From assembly GCA_015061815.1 (NCBI GenBank), contig SUVW01000009.1, positions 1-64,000 on the forward strand: a stretch of 64,000 nucleotides of DNA. Direction: 5' to 3'. Positions 25,889-34,373 of the stretch are shown piece after piece. Numbering within the stretch: position 1 is the stretch's first letter; each line of letters begins with the position of its first letter. The position numbers and the translations under genes are program-made. This DNA is from Lentisphaerota bacterium. GTDB lineage: Bacteria > Verrucomicrobiota > Lentisphaeria > Victivallales > Victivallaceae. Under the pieces are notes generated by a model. That model was not told where the DNA came from, did not search any database, and worked only from the letters and a program-made list of their open reading frames with translations.

Positions 25889-27827
25889 CTTTTTTATCCA
25901 CCTTTATTTCCCATATTGCAAAACTGCCCGGTTCTGATAAAATCACCCGGCCATCCGGGTGCAATTCCGAAGTAGATGAACTGTATATCAGACGGGAATC
26001 ATAATGATGAGGAAAAATATTTGCTTCCCCATCGGCTTTCAACGTCCGGTATGCAAAACAGATCCTGCCGTTGCCGATAAAACCGGTTATCCCACAACCG
26101 GGAACCGCACCGACCGGAACTATATCACCGCCAGATATCAACCGTTGACATTCACGGTAAATCTTCATCATTTCCCGACAATCATGCCGAATTTTTGTGC
26201 TTTGTTTTGATGGTTGAAACCATAACAGAGGCAAAGCCGGCATTGCTGCCGCCAGCCAGAATTTAAAGTCATACCGGTCCGGACGCGGCGGACGGCCATT
26301 CTGTCCGAAAAAATCTTCTATTATATCCTGCGGTGAAGGAACTTCTATCTGAATATTACCGGCCGGAATATACTTGGACAACTGCCACAAATTTTTCAAT
26401 GTCGCTTCCGGATCATACGGGACATCCACCCACGTCTGATTGACATAACGGTTTTCCAGAAAAACCGGACCGAATTCGCCGAATTCACACACGCCGCCCC
26501 GCAAACCGTTAGTCACATCCAAATTCACGGTTATCCCGGAGCTTTTCAATGACTCAAGCAACTTACGGAAGTTGTCATGCGCCCGGCAGCTATCCAGAAC
26601 AACTCCATCGAGTTTAAAAATGTTTATCCCGTACCTTTTCTGCCAATTCAGCAATACCGTCAATGATTCATCATCAAATTCCCGGTTGCATCCGGGTGCG
26701 AACCACAGTGACAACTTTATACCATTTTTTTGTGCATGCCAGACCACTTTATCCGGCCCTTCAGGGAATCGGTCAGAAGCGAACTGCCAGTATTCCGGAG
26801 TTATATAACGGTTTAAGGCAGACAGATCCCCCAGATTTCCCCCCGATTGAAAGCCGTCATCTATTTGATAAATATCTGCCCTGCATTCAGCTGCGGCCGA
26901 TATTTCGCGCAGTAAAAATTCTTCATTGACCAAAGTATTGAAATTTCCACCGCCCCAGGGATTCACCGTTACTTTTCCGGCAGAATTGTTTTGTCCGTAT
27001 CCCCTGCGTTGCAGATACTTCCGGCACGCTTCCCCGCAGTCACGACCGATCAAAAGAGTGTGGCGGCAACTTTTCATCCTCTGCCCGGGAATAATATCAA
27101 ATGCGGTGAATCCACTGCCGCAGCTCGAAATGACATTTTCAGTGACCAGAAAATCGGCTTCAAAAATTTCCATCCGTTCTTCTGATGGCGGAGCTTCCTG
27201 CAGCCAGATCACCTGACCGCCGGTAAAAATATTGCCGCAATACAAACCATCAGAACGGTCGCAATTTTCAACAAGCAGATCATTATGGTAATCCGTACGC
27301 ATCCGGAACTCCAGCGACTTACACGGCTTGCTCTCCGGCAAGGTCAATGTATCCATTATACTGCAACAGGAAAAATCCCGTATCTTATTGAATTTCTCAT
27401 AATGACGGCATCCCCGGTAAACCAGAGGAGTCACCCCGCTGATCAATTCGATTTCTATTCCGATCGCAGGAATGGTATCATACAGAATATAACGGTAAAG
27501 AATTTCAATCCGGCGGAATTTCTCGAAACAGATCATTTCCAGATAAACCGCATCCCGGTCACTCTCCGGCATTTCTTTTATACAGCATGAAATGATCTCC
27601 GGCTGCATCCCCGGCTTGGTAAATTCGGCAAATGGATACAACCCGGCGATCCGCACATCCGGCTGCTGATTGGCAACAGCAAGAACATCATCCCCGGATT
27701 TCACCCGCAATGTCCGGGGATAACCGGCCGAAAAATCAATATCCCTCGACAACCCGGAACTTTTCAGAATCAGCGTTCTGTTCTGAAAACAAATTTCACG
27801 GCTTCCCGACCGCCAATTGATATTCAT
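25875..27827 (-). CDS. GH36-like alpha-galactosidase
   Basis: The product has about 650 residues. The barrel contains DIYQIDDGFQ, IKLSLWFAPGCN, then INIFKLDGVVLD with the nucleophile-position Asp in F-K-x-D, and VNLDVTNGLRGG resembling the acid/base block D...GGR of GH36/GH27 melibiases. The N-terminal ~270 residues are a beta-supersandwich. Starts at 27827 (GTGGA upstream) and 27851 (immediately after the ThuA stop) are both possible; the ORF-track start at 27935 lies inside thuA. It is probably cytoplasmic. Divergence from classical GH36 leaves another alpha-glycoside specificity open. Confidence 0.75.
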   Translation of the reverse strand: MNINWRSGSREICFQNRTLILKSSGLSRDIDFSAGYPRTLRVKSGDDVLAVANQQPDVRIAGLYPFAEFTKPGMQPEIISCCIKEMPESDRDAVYLEMICFEKFRRIEILYRYILYDTIPAIGIEIELISGVTPLVYRGCRHYEKFNKIRDFSCCSIMDTLTLPESKPCKSLEFRMRTDYHNDLLVENCDRSDGLYCGNIFTGGQVIWLQEAPPSEERMEIFEADFLVTENVISSCGSGFTAFDIIPGQRMKSCRHTLLIGRDCGEACRKYLQRRGYGQNNSAGKVTVNPWGGGNFNTLVNEEFLLREISAAAECRADIYQIDDGFQSGGNLGDLSALNRYITPEYWQFASDRFPEGPDKVVWHAQKNGIKLSLWFAPGCNREFDDESLTVLLNWQKRYGINIFKLDGVVLDSCRAHDNFRKLLESLKSSGITVNLDVTNGLRGGVCEFGEFGPVFLENRYVNQTWVDVPYDPEATLKNLWQLSKYIPAGNIQIEVPSPQDIIEDFFGQNGRPPRPDRYDFKFWLAAAMPALPLLWFQPSKQSTKIRHDCREMMKIYRECQRLISGGDIVPVGAVPGCGITGFIGNGRICFAYRTLKADGEANIFPHHYDSRLIYSSSTSELHPDGRVILSEPGSFAIWEIKVDKKDEIL

Positions 27828-27852
27828 TGATTTTTCCACTTTTTTATTCATC

Positions 27853-28569
27853 TTACTGTACTTTTTCTTCCGGTTCAGCCCATTTTCTGCACTCGATGGG
27901 GAAATATTCAGCCGGAGCCGCCCAACGAACCGCATTGGAGATCACCTTCAAAACATTGCGGTCATAGTAAGTAGGAAAAGTTTCATGTCCGGGAGCGAAG
28001 TAAAACACCTTTCCTGCTCCACGTTGGAATGTCACACCGGAACGGAACACATCCCCTCCGGCGAACCAGGACATGAATACGATTTTACCATCATCCGGGA
28101 TACCAAACGGTTCCCCGTACATCTCCTCATGTTCCAAAGTAAATGTTTCCGGAACTCCCTTGACAATCGGATGCGACGGATCGACCGTCCACAATCGCTC
28201 TTTTTCTCCGATCTGCCGCCAGCGTAAAGTACAGCTGGTTCCCATAACCGCCTGAAAAATTTTGGACATGTGACCGGAATGCAGTACAATCAATCCCATA
28301 CCGGCCAAAACCCGATCCCGGATTTTGGCGGCCAGTGAATCTGCCACTTCCCGGTGAGCCAAATGAGCCCACCAGATCAGGACGTCGGTATTATTCAGGA
28401 TTTCATCTGACAATCCCTGTTCCGGATCATCCAATGTTGCGAACCGGATATCAATCCCTTCGCAGTCGATACCGTCTGCGATTGCCCGGTGGATTCCCTC
28501 CGGATAGAGGGATTTCACCGGTTCTCTCAATTCATGCCGGAATTCGTTCCAGATACAGAGCCGGATCAT
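27853..28569 (-). CDS. ThuA-like protein (class I glutamine amidotransferase-like fold)
   Basis: The product has 238 residues. It matches ThuA-type trehalose-utilisation proteins: IRLCIWNEFRHE, the LIWWAHLAH block after a DVL strand, GMGLIVLHSGHMSK, TFTLEHEEMYGEPF and GKVFYFAPGHETFPTYY. The family has a flavodoxin/amidotransferase-like fold, is linked genetically to ThuB dehydrogenases, and is thought to act on 3-keto-disaccharides. Its ATG overlaps the stop of the aminotransferase gene upstream (ATGA). With the Gfo/Idh/MocA pair and the isomerase it supports a keto-sugar route in this region. Confidence 0.88.
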   Translation of the reverse strand: MIRLCIWNEFRHELREPVKSLYPEGIHRAIADGIDCEGIDIRFATLDDPEQGLSDEILNNTDVLIWWAHLAHREVADSLAAKIRDRVLAGMGLIVLHSGHMSKIFQAVMGTSCTLRWRQIGEKERLWTVDPSHPIVKGVPETFTLEHEEMYGEPFGIPDDGKIVFMSWFAGGDVFRSGVTFQRGAGKVFYFAPGHETFPTYYDRNVLKVISNAVRWAAPAEYFPIECRKWAEPEEKVQ

Positions 28570-29765
28570 AATTCACCTTTATTCTCATAAACTTTGGTCA
28601 GAGCTTTACCGAAAATTTCCGCCATTTCCGGACAATCCATACTCTGATGCGGAATACTGAAAGCCTGTTTTCCGATAAAATCAGCCACCGGACAGCCGGA
28701 ATTGCGGTAACGACTGGTATTGAAAAGCATGTGTTTATATACCGGGCCGTAATTTTTATTGGAAATAGCCATACCTTCAGCCTGCAGAGCCGAACCAATA
28801 GTAACATTGTCCGCGCCCCAAACTTCCGGTTCAAAAATCAATTCCAGTGAATAATACCCCTGGCAAGTGGCCTTTTTGCCGGGAGCCTGAATCGAAAATC
28901 CAGGCAATCCGGCAGTAGCCCGGCGGAGATTGTCAGCAAAACGATTATAGCGTTCAAGACGTTCCGGCAATTTTTTGAGCTGACAGGAAAGGATCGCGGC
29001 GCAAAATGCCAAACTGCGGTAGTTGTGACAAACCATTTCTGCCGGTGGAGGAGATGAAGCACCGCCTTGAGAATCCATCCGTGAATAACCGATATGCTTG
29101 GCCCGGTAAATAAGATCAGCCAGTTTTTCATCATTGGTCAAACAAATACCACCCTCGCCGGAAGAGAGGGTTTTGCTCTGTTGAAAACTGAAACTGCCGA
29201 CATCGCCCCAACTGCCGACCCCGCGTCCATTCCATTTGCCCCCCTGCATGTGAGCGCAATCTTCGATAACAGCGATTCCATGTTTACGGGCAATGGCAAT
29301 GATTTCATCCAAATTGGCCATACTGCCGTAAAGATGGACCGGTATCACAGCTTTGGTTTTCGAAGTAATGGCTTTTTCAAAAGCTTCCGGGGAAAGGCAG
29401 CAGGTATCTTTCTCAATATCAGCAAAAACCGGGGTTCCGCCGACATATACTACCGACATTGCTGTTGCCAGCCAAGTCAATCCGGGAACAATAACCTCAT
29501 CCCCCGGCCGGATACCCAACGCCGTCAAGGCACACTCTAAAGTGACAGTGCCGTTAGCCATGAATATACCATACTTCGCACCGTGATATTCTGCAAATTC
29601 TTTTTCAAACTTCTGTTCAGTGGCACTGTTGAATGACCACTGTCCGGAAAGATAAAGTTCTTTCAGTTGTTCCGCACACTCTTCATCGACCGGTGGCCAT
29701 ACCGCACGTTTGTATTCAGCCAGAGTGATGACAGGTTTTCCCCCTTTTACAGCGAGCATTGACAT
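28566..29765 (-). CDS. DegT/DnrJ/EryC1/StrS-family PLP aminotransferase
   Basis: The product has 399 residues from MSMLAVKGGKPVI, with AAGGAAC upstream; the 33 earlier codons in the ORF track are not supported. It has the sugar-aminotransferase pattern: MANGTVTLECAL, DEVIVPGLTWLATA, VIPVHLYGS, VIEDCAHMQGG and FSFQQSKTLSSGEGG, with the PLP-binding lysine in QSK. Overall it resembles AHBA synthase/aminocyclitol aminotransferases. It is the first gene of the unit aminotransferase - ThuA - GH36 - GH127. The likely role is conversion of a keto-sugar or keto-cyclitol to an amino derivative, or the reverse during catabolism. Confidence 0.87.
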   Translation of the reverse strand: MSMLAVKGGKPVITLAEYKRAVWPPVDEECAEQLKELYLSGQWSFNSATEQKFEKEFAEYHGAKYGIFMANGTVTLECALTALGIRPGDEVIVPGLTWLATAMSVVYVGGTPVFADIEKDTCCLSPEAFEKAITSKTKAVIPVHLYGSMANLDEIIAIARKHGIAVIEDCAHMQGGKWNGRGVGSWGDVGSFSFQQSKTLSSGEGGICLTNDEKLADLIYRAKHIGYSRMDSQGGASSPPPAEMVCHNYRSLAFCAAILSCQLKKLPERLERYNRFADNLRRATAGLPGFSIQAPGKKATCQGYYSLELIFEPEVWGADNVTIGSALQAEGMAISNKNYGPVYKHMLFNTSRYRNSGCPVADFIGKQAFSIPHQSMDCPEMAEIFGKALTKVYENKGEL

Positions 29766-29825
29766 GATAAGTTCCTTTTTTTTGATTTGTTTTTCAAGAC
29801 CATGCATGGTTCGTCTGATGGGATT

Positions 29826-29854
29826 AATGTAGTATTCAAGGAGAGAAAAATCAA
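29826..29854 (-). promoter_or_regulatory. Candidate promoter of the aminotransferase-ThuA-GH36-GH127 unit
   Basis: On the minus strand TTGATT is followed after 17 bp by TACATT, placing a start ~55 nt upstream of the ATG at 29765. The -10 is weaker than at other promoters in the window. Confidence 0.45.
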
Positions 29855-29865
29855 ACACCGTCACT

Positions 29866-30312
29866 TAATCAAAAACAACATTCTGTTTATCAAAAACGAT
29901 ATCGCAAAAAAAGAATTATCTTGGGTTATAAAATAATATAATATTGGTTATTATTATGAATTTGCGTAAAAAAAAAGATCGCCCGGATGAGTTACGCCAA
30001 GCATTAAAAATTCATCGAACGTTTCAAAAATCTTCACTATTTATGTAAAAAATGCAATAAAAGATGAACTGTATTTTTATAAACCCGATAAAAATAATGT
30101 TTCCAAAAAACACCAGCATTTATGAAAATGGGAAATTGGGAAATGGGGAAATGGTAGAAAATGAAAAAAATGGTAACATTCCACATATCTCAATGATATG
30201 CAATTTGTTATGCACAAATCATTCTCCTTTTGAATTTTTGCTTGCCAAATCGGATTGCGGATGATATATCACTTGCGGTGTTGAAGCTTTAATATCTTAA
30301 TAATATCGCGCC
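29866..30312. other. AT-rich stretch without a supported gene
   Basis: Long A and T runs dominate. A 30-codon frame at 29956-30048 (MNLRKKKDRPDELRQALKIH) lacks a Shine-Dalgarno site; it could be the broken start of a DNA-binding or phage protein, but this is not demonstrable. The 66-aa ORF at 30064-30264 spans GGGAAATGG-type low-complexity sequence and has no recognisable domain. Confidence 0.5.
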
Positions 30313-30540
30313 GGTCGCGGCAAGGTTCGGGTAAGTGGCAAAACGCAGCGAAAAAGCCCTTGTGAAGCCCTTTTGTAAAAAAAACTTCACAGAATTTTTG
30401 GCGAGAGTTGAAAAAATTGTCAGCGTTTTTTTATCTTCCCACGCCATTCTGAAGCGCATTTTGAGGTTGAAACTTCAGAATTTCGTTGTGAAATGAAATT
30501 CTGAAAATCCCTTCACTTTGGTTCAGGAAAACTCAGAATG
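30313..30540 (+). repeat. Dispersed ~228-bp repeat, copy 1
   Basis: This segment matches 35469-35696 in the same orientation, with scattered substitutions and a few 1-3 nt indels. Long shared runs include CTTGTGAAGCCCTTTTGT, AACTTCACAGAATTTTTG and CATTCTGAAGCGCATTTTGA. It contains internal inverted repeats (GTGAAG/CTTCAC; ATTCTGAAG/CTTCAGAAT). No intact reading frame crosses it. Candidates are a decayed non-autonomous element or a structured RNA element. Confidence 0.85.
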
Positions 30541-30950
30541 TACAGCAACGCCAAAAGAAAATTGACGAAAACGGCAAAAATCTTTCATTTGCCGCTTGCA
30601 ATTTTATTTATGGAAATTTCATTTCTTGGCGGCTTGATGCACGGATATCGCAGAAGCTGTAAAGCCGCGTAAATTTTAAACACATAATTTTCCGCAACGC
30701 AGCAGATAAAAGACTGCTGTGACGGTTCTTTCTGCTTAAATTCAAAAGAAAATCATCCAAACTCACCTTTTTGCCTTGCATTGCGGAGTTTTTGAAAAAT
30801 AAATCAGAGTTACTTGTATTTTCTTCTATGATGAAGTATATTATTGAAAGAGTTTACGGTCGGTGCCATTTTGCGGAGAAATGATTTTTTGCACCCTCCT
30901 AGGAAATTTCAAAAATTCACAAAGAGGATCGTTCAGCGAAGAAAAACTTT
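30541..30950. other. Non-coding stretch between repeat and operon
   Basis: No reading frame with a start, Shine-Dalgarno site and recognisable sequence is seen on either strand. Translation in several frames gives short peptides broken by stops, as in decayed coding DNA. The stretch ends at the promoter of the CsgG-like operon. Confidence 0.5.
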
Positions 30951-30952
30951 TC

Positions 30953-30980
30953 TTTGAATATGAAATTTTTGTGTTATATT
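30953..30980 (+). promoter_or_regulatory. Promoter of the CsgG-like/TPR operon
   Basis: TTTGAA, 16 bp, then TATATT, about 44 nt upstream of the ATG at 31024. The -10 is the same hexamer used by many other units in this window. Confidence 0.55.
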
Positions 30981-31023
30981 ATTGACCGCAGAAAGATAGA
31001 AATGATTGCTGTGGAGCAATGAG

Positions 31024-33477
31024 ATGAAAAAAATATTTCTTTGTATCATTATTTTAAGTATGGCTTGTGCTGATTTATTCAGCGCAGAAAATAATGTAGG
31101 TGACGGTGAAATTCCGGTTATTACCATTGAACCGATGCTCGACCGTATTGGTTGGTATATGTCACATAAAGCATACACATTTCAGACCCGTCTTTCAGCG
31201 GAGTTGTTTACCCGCTGGAAATGTCATATTTCAGCCCGCAACATCGGATTGCTACTCCATCAGGAGCGTTCATTGTCATCGCTTGAAAAACAGCTCGCTG
31301 CCATGCCGTCTCCGCAATGGATTGTCGGTGGTTCTTATCAAAAAGGGCGCAGGATGAATGGGAAATGGAGTGAAACAGATATTGAACTTTTGCTGATAAA
31401 TGCTGCTAATGGAGCTTTGCAGCGTGAAGTTTTCCGTGAAAAAGCAGGACATTACAAAGAGGCAAGATTTATTTCGGATCATATTGCCAAAAAATTGAAA
31501 CTTTCTCCCCGCAAAGTTGTCACTTCCGCAAGTGTTAACAGAAAAAATGAAACATGGGCGATTCTGCCGTTTTTTGATATAATGACAATCAAAGATTATA
31601 ATAAATCCAAAAAGTTTTCGGGAACCGATTATTTTGTCTATCAAATTCAGCAGAGCGGAAAATTGAAAAACATTGTTTCCCGGGAAAATATAGATAAAAT
31701 TTTTGCTGAACATAAGTTGCAGAGTCTCAATAATATAGATGCCGGAAGTGCCGCCGGAATCGGCAGATTACTTTCCGCTGACCGGATCATTTACGGAATG
31801 GTCACTAATGGCGAGGAAAAAGGAATCCGCAGGCTGGATATCCTGGCTGTTGATTGCAATTCCGGTGTGGTGGTCAACGCTTTTACCGGCACATTTACAA
31901 ATGAAACACAGGAATCTGAACTTGCCAAAGCCGCTGTAACTATTTTGAACGTTCCCGATTTATTGCCGCCGACCGGCGGTGGGAAATTCAACGCTGAGGC
32001 AATTGATATTGAATCAAAGCGGCTGCTTGATGTTATCCGCAAATCCCGTTTTCAGTATCGAAGTACTTCCGTTTTAAGCGGACAGATCCTTTCGCTTGCA
32101 GAAAGCTATTTTTTGCTCAATTCCAAAGACCACTTCCGTTGTCTGGTTCTTGCTCATGAACTGGTGTGGAATCTTTATTTCCGGTATTGTCCGGAGCATT
32201 GGTATCATATCTACTCCGATAAATCCAAGCCAAACCGTTCGGATCTGACCACTACAGAAGAACAAAGTAAAATGGCAGCCAACTTCCTGTTGCCGATACT
32301 TGACAGGTTGCGCTATCGTTCGATTGCAGAATATAATGATTCTATCGGACGGTTGAAGTTCCGATTGTTGGTAAATGCCGGCAGGTGTGATGAAGCCGAA
32401 GCTATCTGGCGCAATCGGACAGACGGTGGTTTGGATATAACCGATTATGATATGGGAATGTTGGAAATGCGGCGTAAAAATTTCCGCAAAGGCGGCGATT
32501 ATTTCCTTAAATCCCAGCGTCCCGGACATGCGTTGTACGCATATTATTTGAGCGGAGACCACAAACTCGCGTATAAAACCGGAGTGGAAGCAAAGCCGCT
32601 ATTTACCCCTCGTTACAGCGAAGAATTTCTGATTTGGATCGAATTGGTTGAAAAATACGGTACACCTGGCGATGCTTTAAAGTGGCTTGAGGCTTTTGAA
32701 GAGTACGGCAAAAAAGAATCCACATACTACAAAAATTGTTTCTTTAATATCGGACTGAACAAAATTGCCGCAGAAAAAATCAAGCAACTGCGTGCCAGCA
32801 GTAACCAGATTAAATTTTATCCTGCCAAAGAGCTGTTTGCCCAATGGACAAAATATCCAGTCTATTTTCAGGGATTGGGAAATATGCCGCCCAAAGAAGT
32901 TGAGTCTGCAGCCGCAATGCTTGAAAAAGAACTCGGTCTGACAGTAAAAATCCTGCCGGTGCGTCCTTTGCCGGTCAAGGGAGCGTATGATGCCGGACAC
33001 CATGCATTTGCTGCCGGTAAATTGGAATTGGCGGTGCGTTACGCATACGGAGACGCGTTTCCGACCGATGGTATGTTATTTTATATTCTGCTGTCAGATG
33101 CAATAAATGATGATGGTATAAATGTGCTTTTTAACAATTTGCCGGATTTCGGTATAGCCTCTTTTTCAAGAATGCCGATTGCTGCAACGACGGTTGATTC
33201 AGTTAAACTGATTGCAGTTTCGACGACCCGCCAGATTTTGAACAACACTATGCGTGAAAATAAGTATTGCAACAATTATCCCTGTATGATGGCGGCGATT
33301 TCAAGTTTCAGCCGGTGTAACGAATTGGATTTCAAAATCTGTTCCGAATGTATGCCAGTTATTAAGAAGGGCAATATCCGGCGGGCGTTGCGCCGTATGG
33401 CAAACCGGAATGTTGAAAGACATTGTTCACAAGCAGAAATTAAAAAATTTGAAGAATATAAAAAGGAGTGGAAATGA
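31024..33477 (+). CDS. CsgG-like / helical-repeat / degenerate archaemetzincin fusion protein
   Basis: The product has 817 residues from MKKIFLCIIILSMACADLFSAE, a signal peptide, with GGAG 8 nt upstream; the ORF-track TTG start is rejected. Residues ~25-155 and ~176-310 are two CsgG-like domains; the second reads IVSRENIDKIFAEHKLQ, then IGRLLSADRIIYGMV. Residues ~330-600 are helical, TPR-like. Residues ~605-790 match archaemetzincins: GNMPPKEVESAAAMLEKELG, LPVKGAYDAGHHAFAAGKL, and a C-x4-C-x-M-x16-C-x2-C zinc-knuckle (C749, C754, M756, C773, C776) close to the family's C-x4-C-x-M-x17-C-x2-C. The HExxHxxGxxH zinc site is absent: ILNNTMRENKY stands in its place. The third domain is therefore probably a non-catalytic binding module in an exported protein. 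It overlaps the next gene by 4 nt. Confidence 0.7.
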   Translation: MKKIFLCIIILSMACADLFSAENNVGDGEIPVITIEPMLDRIGWYMSHKAYTFQTRLSAELFTRWKCHISARNIGLLLHQERSLSSLEKQLAAMPSPQWIVGGSYQKGRRMNGKWSETDIELLLINAANGALQREVFREKAGHYKEARFISDHIAKKLKLSPRKVVTSASVNRKNETWAILPFFDIMTIKDYNKSKKFSGTDYFVYQIQQSGKLKNIVSRENIDKIFAEHKLQSLNNIDAGSAAGIGRLLSADRIIYGMVTNGEEKGIRRLDILAVDCNSGVVVNAFTGTFTNETQESELAKAAVTILNVPDLLPPTGGGKFNAEAIDIESKRLLDVIRKSRFQYRSTSVLSGQILSLAESYFLLNSKDHFRCLVLAHELVWNLYFRYCPEHWYHIYSDKSKPNRSDLTTTEEQSKMAANFLLPILDRLRYRSIAEYNDSIGRLKFRLLVNAGRCDEAEAIWRNRTDGGLDITDYDMGMLEMRRKNFRKGGDYFLKSQRPGHALYAYYLSGDHKLAYKTGVEAKPLFTPRYSEEFLIWIELVEKYGTPGDALKWLEAFEEYGKKESTYYKNCFFNIGLNKIAAEKIKQLRASSNQIKFYPAKELFAQWTKYPVYFQGLGNMPPKEVESAAAMLEKELGLTVKILPVRPLPVKGAYDAGHHAFAAGKLELAVRYAYGDAFPTDGMLFYILLSDAINDDGINVLFNNLPDFGIASFSRMPIAATTVDSVKLIAVSTTRQILNNTMRENKYCNNYPCMMAAISSFSRCNELDFKICSECMPVIKKGNIRRALRRMANRNVERHCSQAEIKKFEEYKKEWK

Positions 33478-34370
33478 AAAAAATTCTGATTGCAGTTTTT
33501 TTGAGTTTAAGCGTTTTTTCTCTCATGGGAAATACCTATGAAAAGCAGATGCAGCAGGCTGAACAACTTTTCAAGTCAAAGAAATTCAAAGATGCCGCTG
33601 TCGCTTTTGATGATGCTTCTCTGGAAACCGAAGATGCTCAAAAACGTATCAATGCAAGATTCCGCAGTTGGGAGTGTTTGCAAGAGCTACGAAGCCGTGA
33701 TGCTGTTTCTACCGCAGAATCTCTGCTTTATGATGAACCGGAGTTGAGTTTCGAGCGCAAAATCAAACTCATGTCATATATCGCCCGGCATGGCAAAAAA
33801 GAAAACCGTGAAAAAGTTTTGAGTTTCGGACTCAATTTGAAAGGTCTCTCTGAAAGAGAGCGTAGTCAGATTCTGCTTGTAGCCTTGAAAACTCAGGGTA
33901 CCTGGCAGAGCGAAGCCTACGTCAAAGAAATCCTTGCCATGAAAGATCCTGATCCGGCAGCGAAGGCAAATGCACTCGGAGATTTGGCAAATGTTTATCT
34001 GTGGAGTAAACGCGATCCTGTCAATGCGCTGAAATATGTCAATGAAGCACTGGCAATAAAAGAACTTCAGGGACAGGAACGGCAATTTTATCTGCTGGTT
34101 CAGGCTCGTTCATATATCGGAGTCAAGCGTTTTGACATGGCAGAGAGAAGCTATCGTGCCGCTATAAAGATCGGTAAACAGCACAATTTTCAGGAAGCGG
34201 CATACAATGAACTTATCCGGGTTTATGTTATGACCAAACAGGGAATGAAAATTGAGCCGCTTGTAAAGCAGGCAATAACTGATAAACGGTTGGTAAAACG
34301 TCAACGGCAGGTTTTTTCCAATCTGCTGGCTCAAATTGAAAAAGCAAAACAACAACAAAACGGGAGATAA
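33474..34370 (+). CDS. Secreted TPR-like repeat protein
   Basis: The product has 298 residues. The ATG overlaps the previous stop (ATGA) and has a strong AAGGAG site. A signal peptide (MKKILIAVFLSLSVFSLMGN) is followed by helical repeats of the TPR type: YEKQMQQAEQLFKSKKFKDA, LGDLANVYLWSKRDPVNALK, YLLVQARSYIGVKRFDMAER and YNELIRVYVMTKQGM. The mature protein is probably periplasmic or outer-membrane associated and acts as a scaffold for the two CsgG-like partners. No catalytic motif is seen. The gene lies between the two CsgG-like genes and 3 nt from the next. Confidence 0.75.
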   Translation: MKKILIAVFLSLSVFSLMGNTYEKQMQQAEQLFKSKKFKDAAVAFDDASLETEDAQKRINARFRSWECLQELRSRDAVSTAESLLYDEPELSFERKIKLMSYIARHGKKENREKVLSFGLNLKGLSERERSQILLVALKTQGTWQSEAYVKEILAMKDPDPAAKANALGDLANVYLWSKRDPVNALKYVNEALAIKELQGQERQFYLLVQARSYIGVKRFDMAERSYRAAIKIGKQHNFQEAAYNELIRVYVMTKQGMKIEPLVKQAITDKRLVKRQRQVFSNLLAQIEKAKQQQNGR

Positions 34371-34373
34371 AAA

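Noticed and set aside
30064-30264. 66-aa plus-strand ORF
   Set aside because: It covers low-complexity GGGAAATGG-type sequence and lacks a Shine-Dalgarno site and any known motif.
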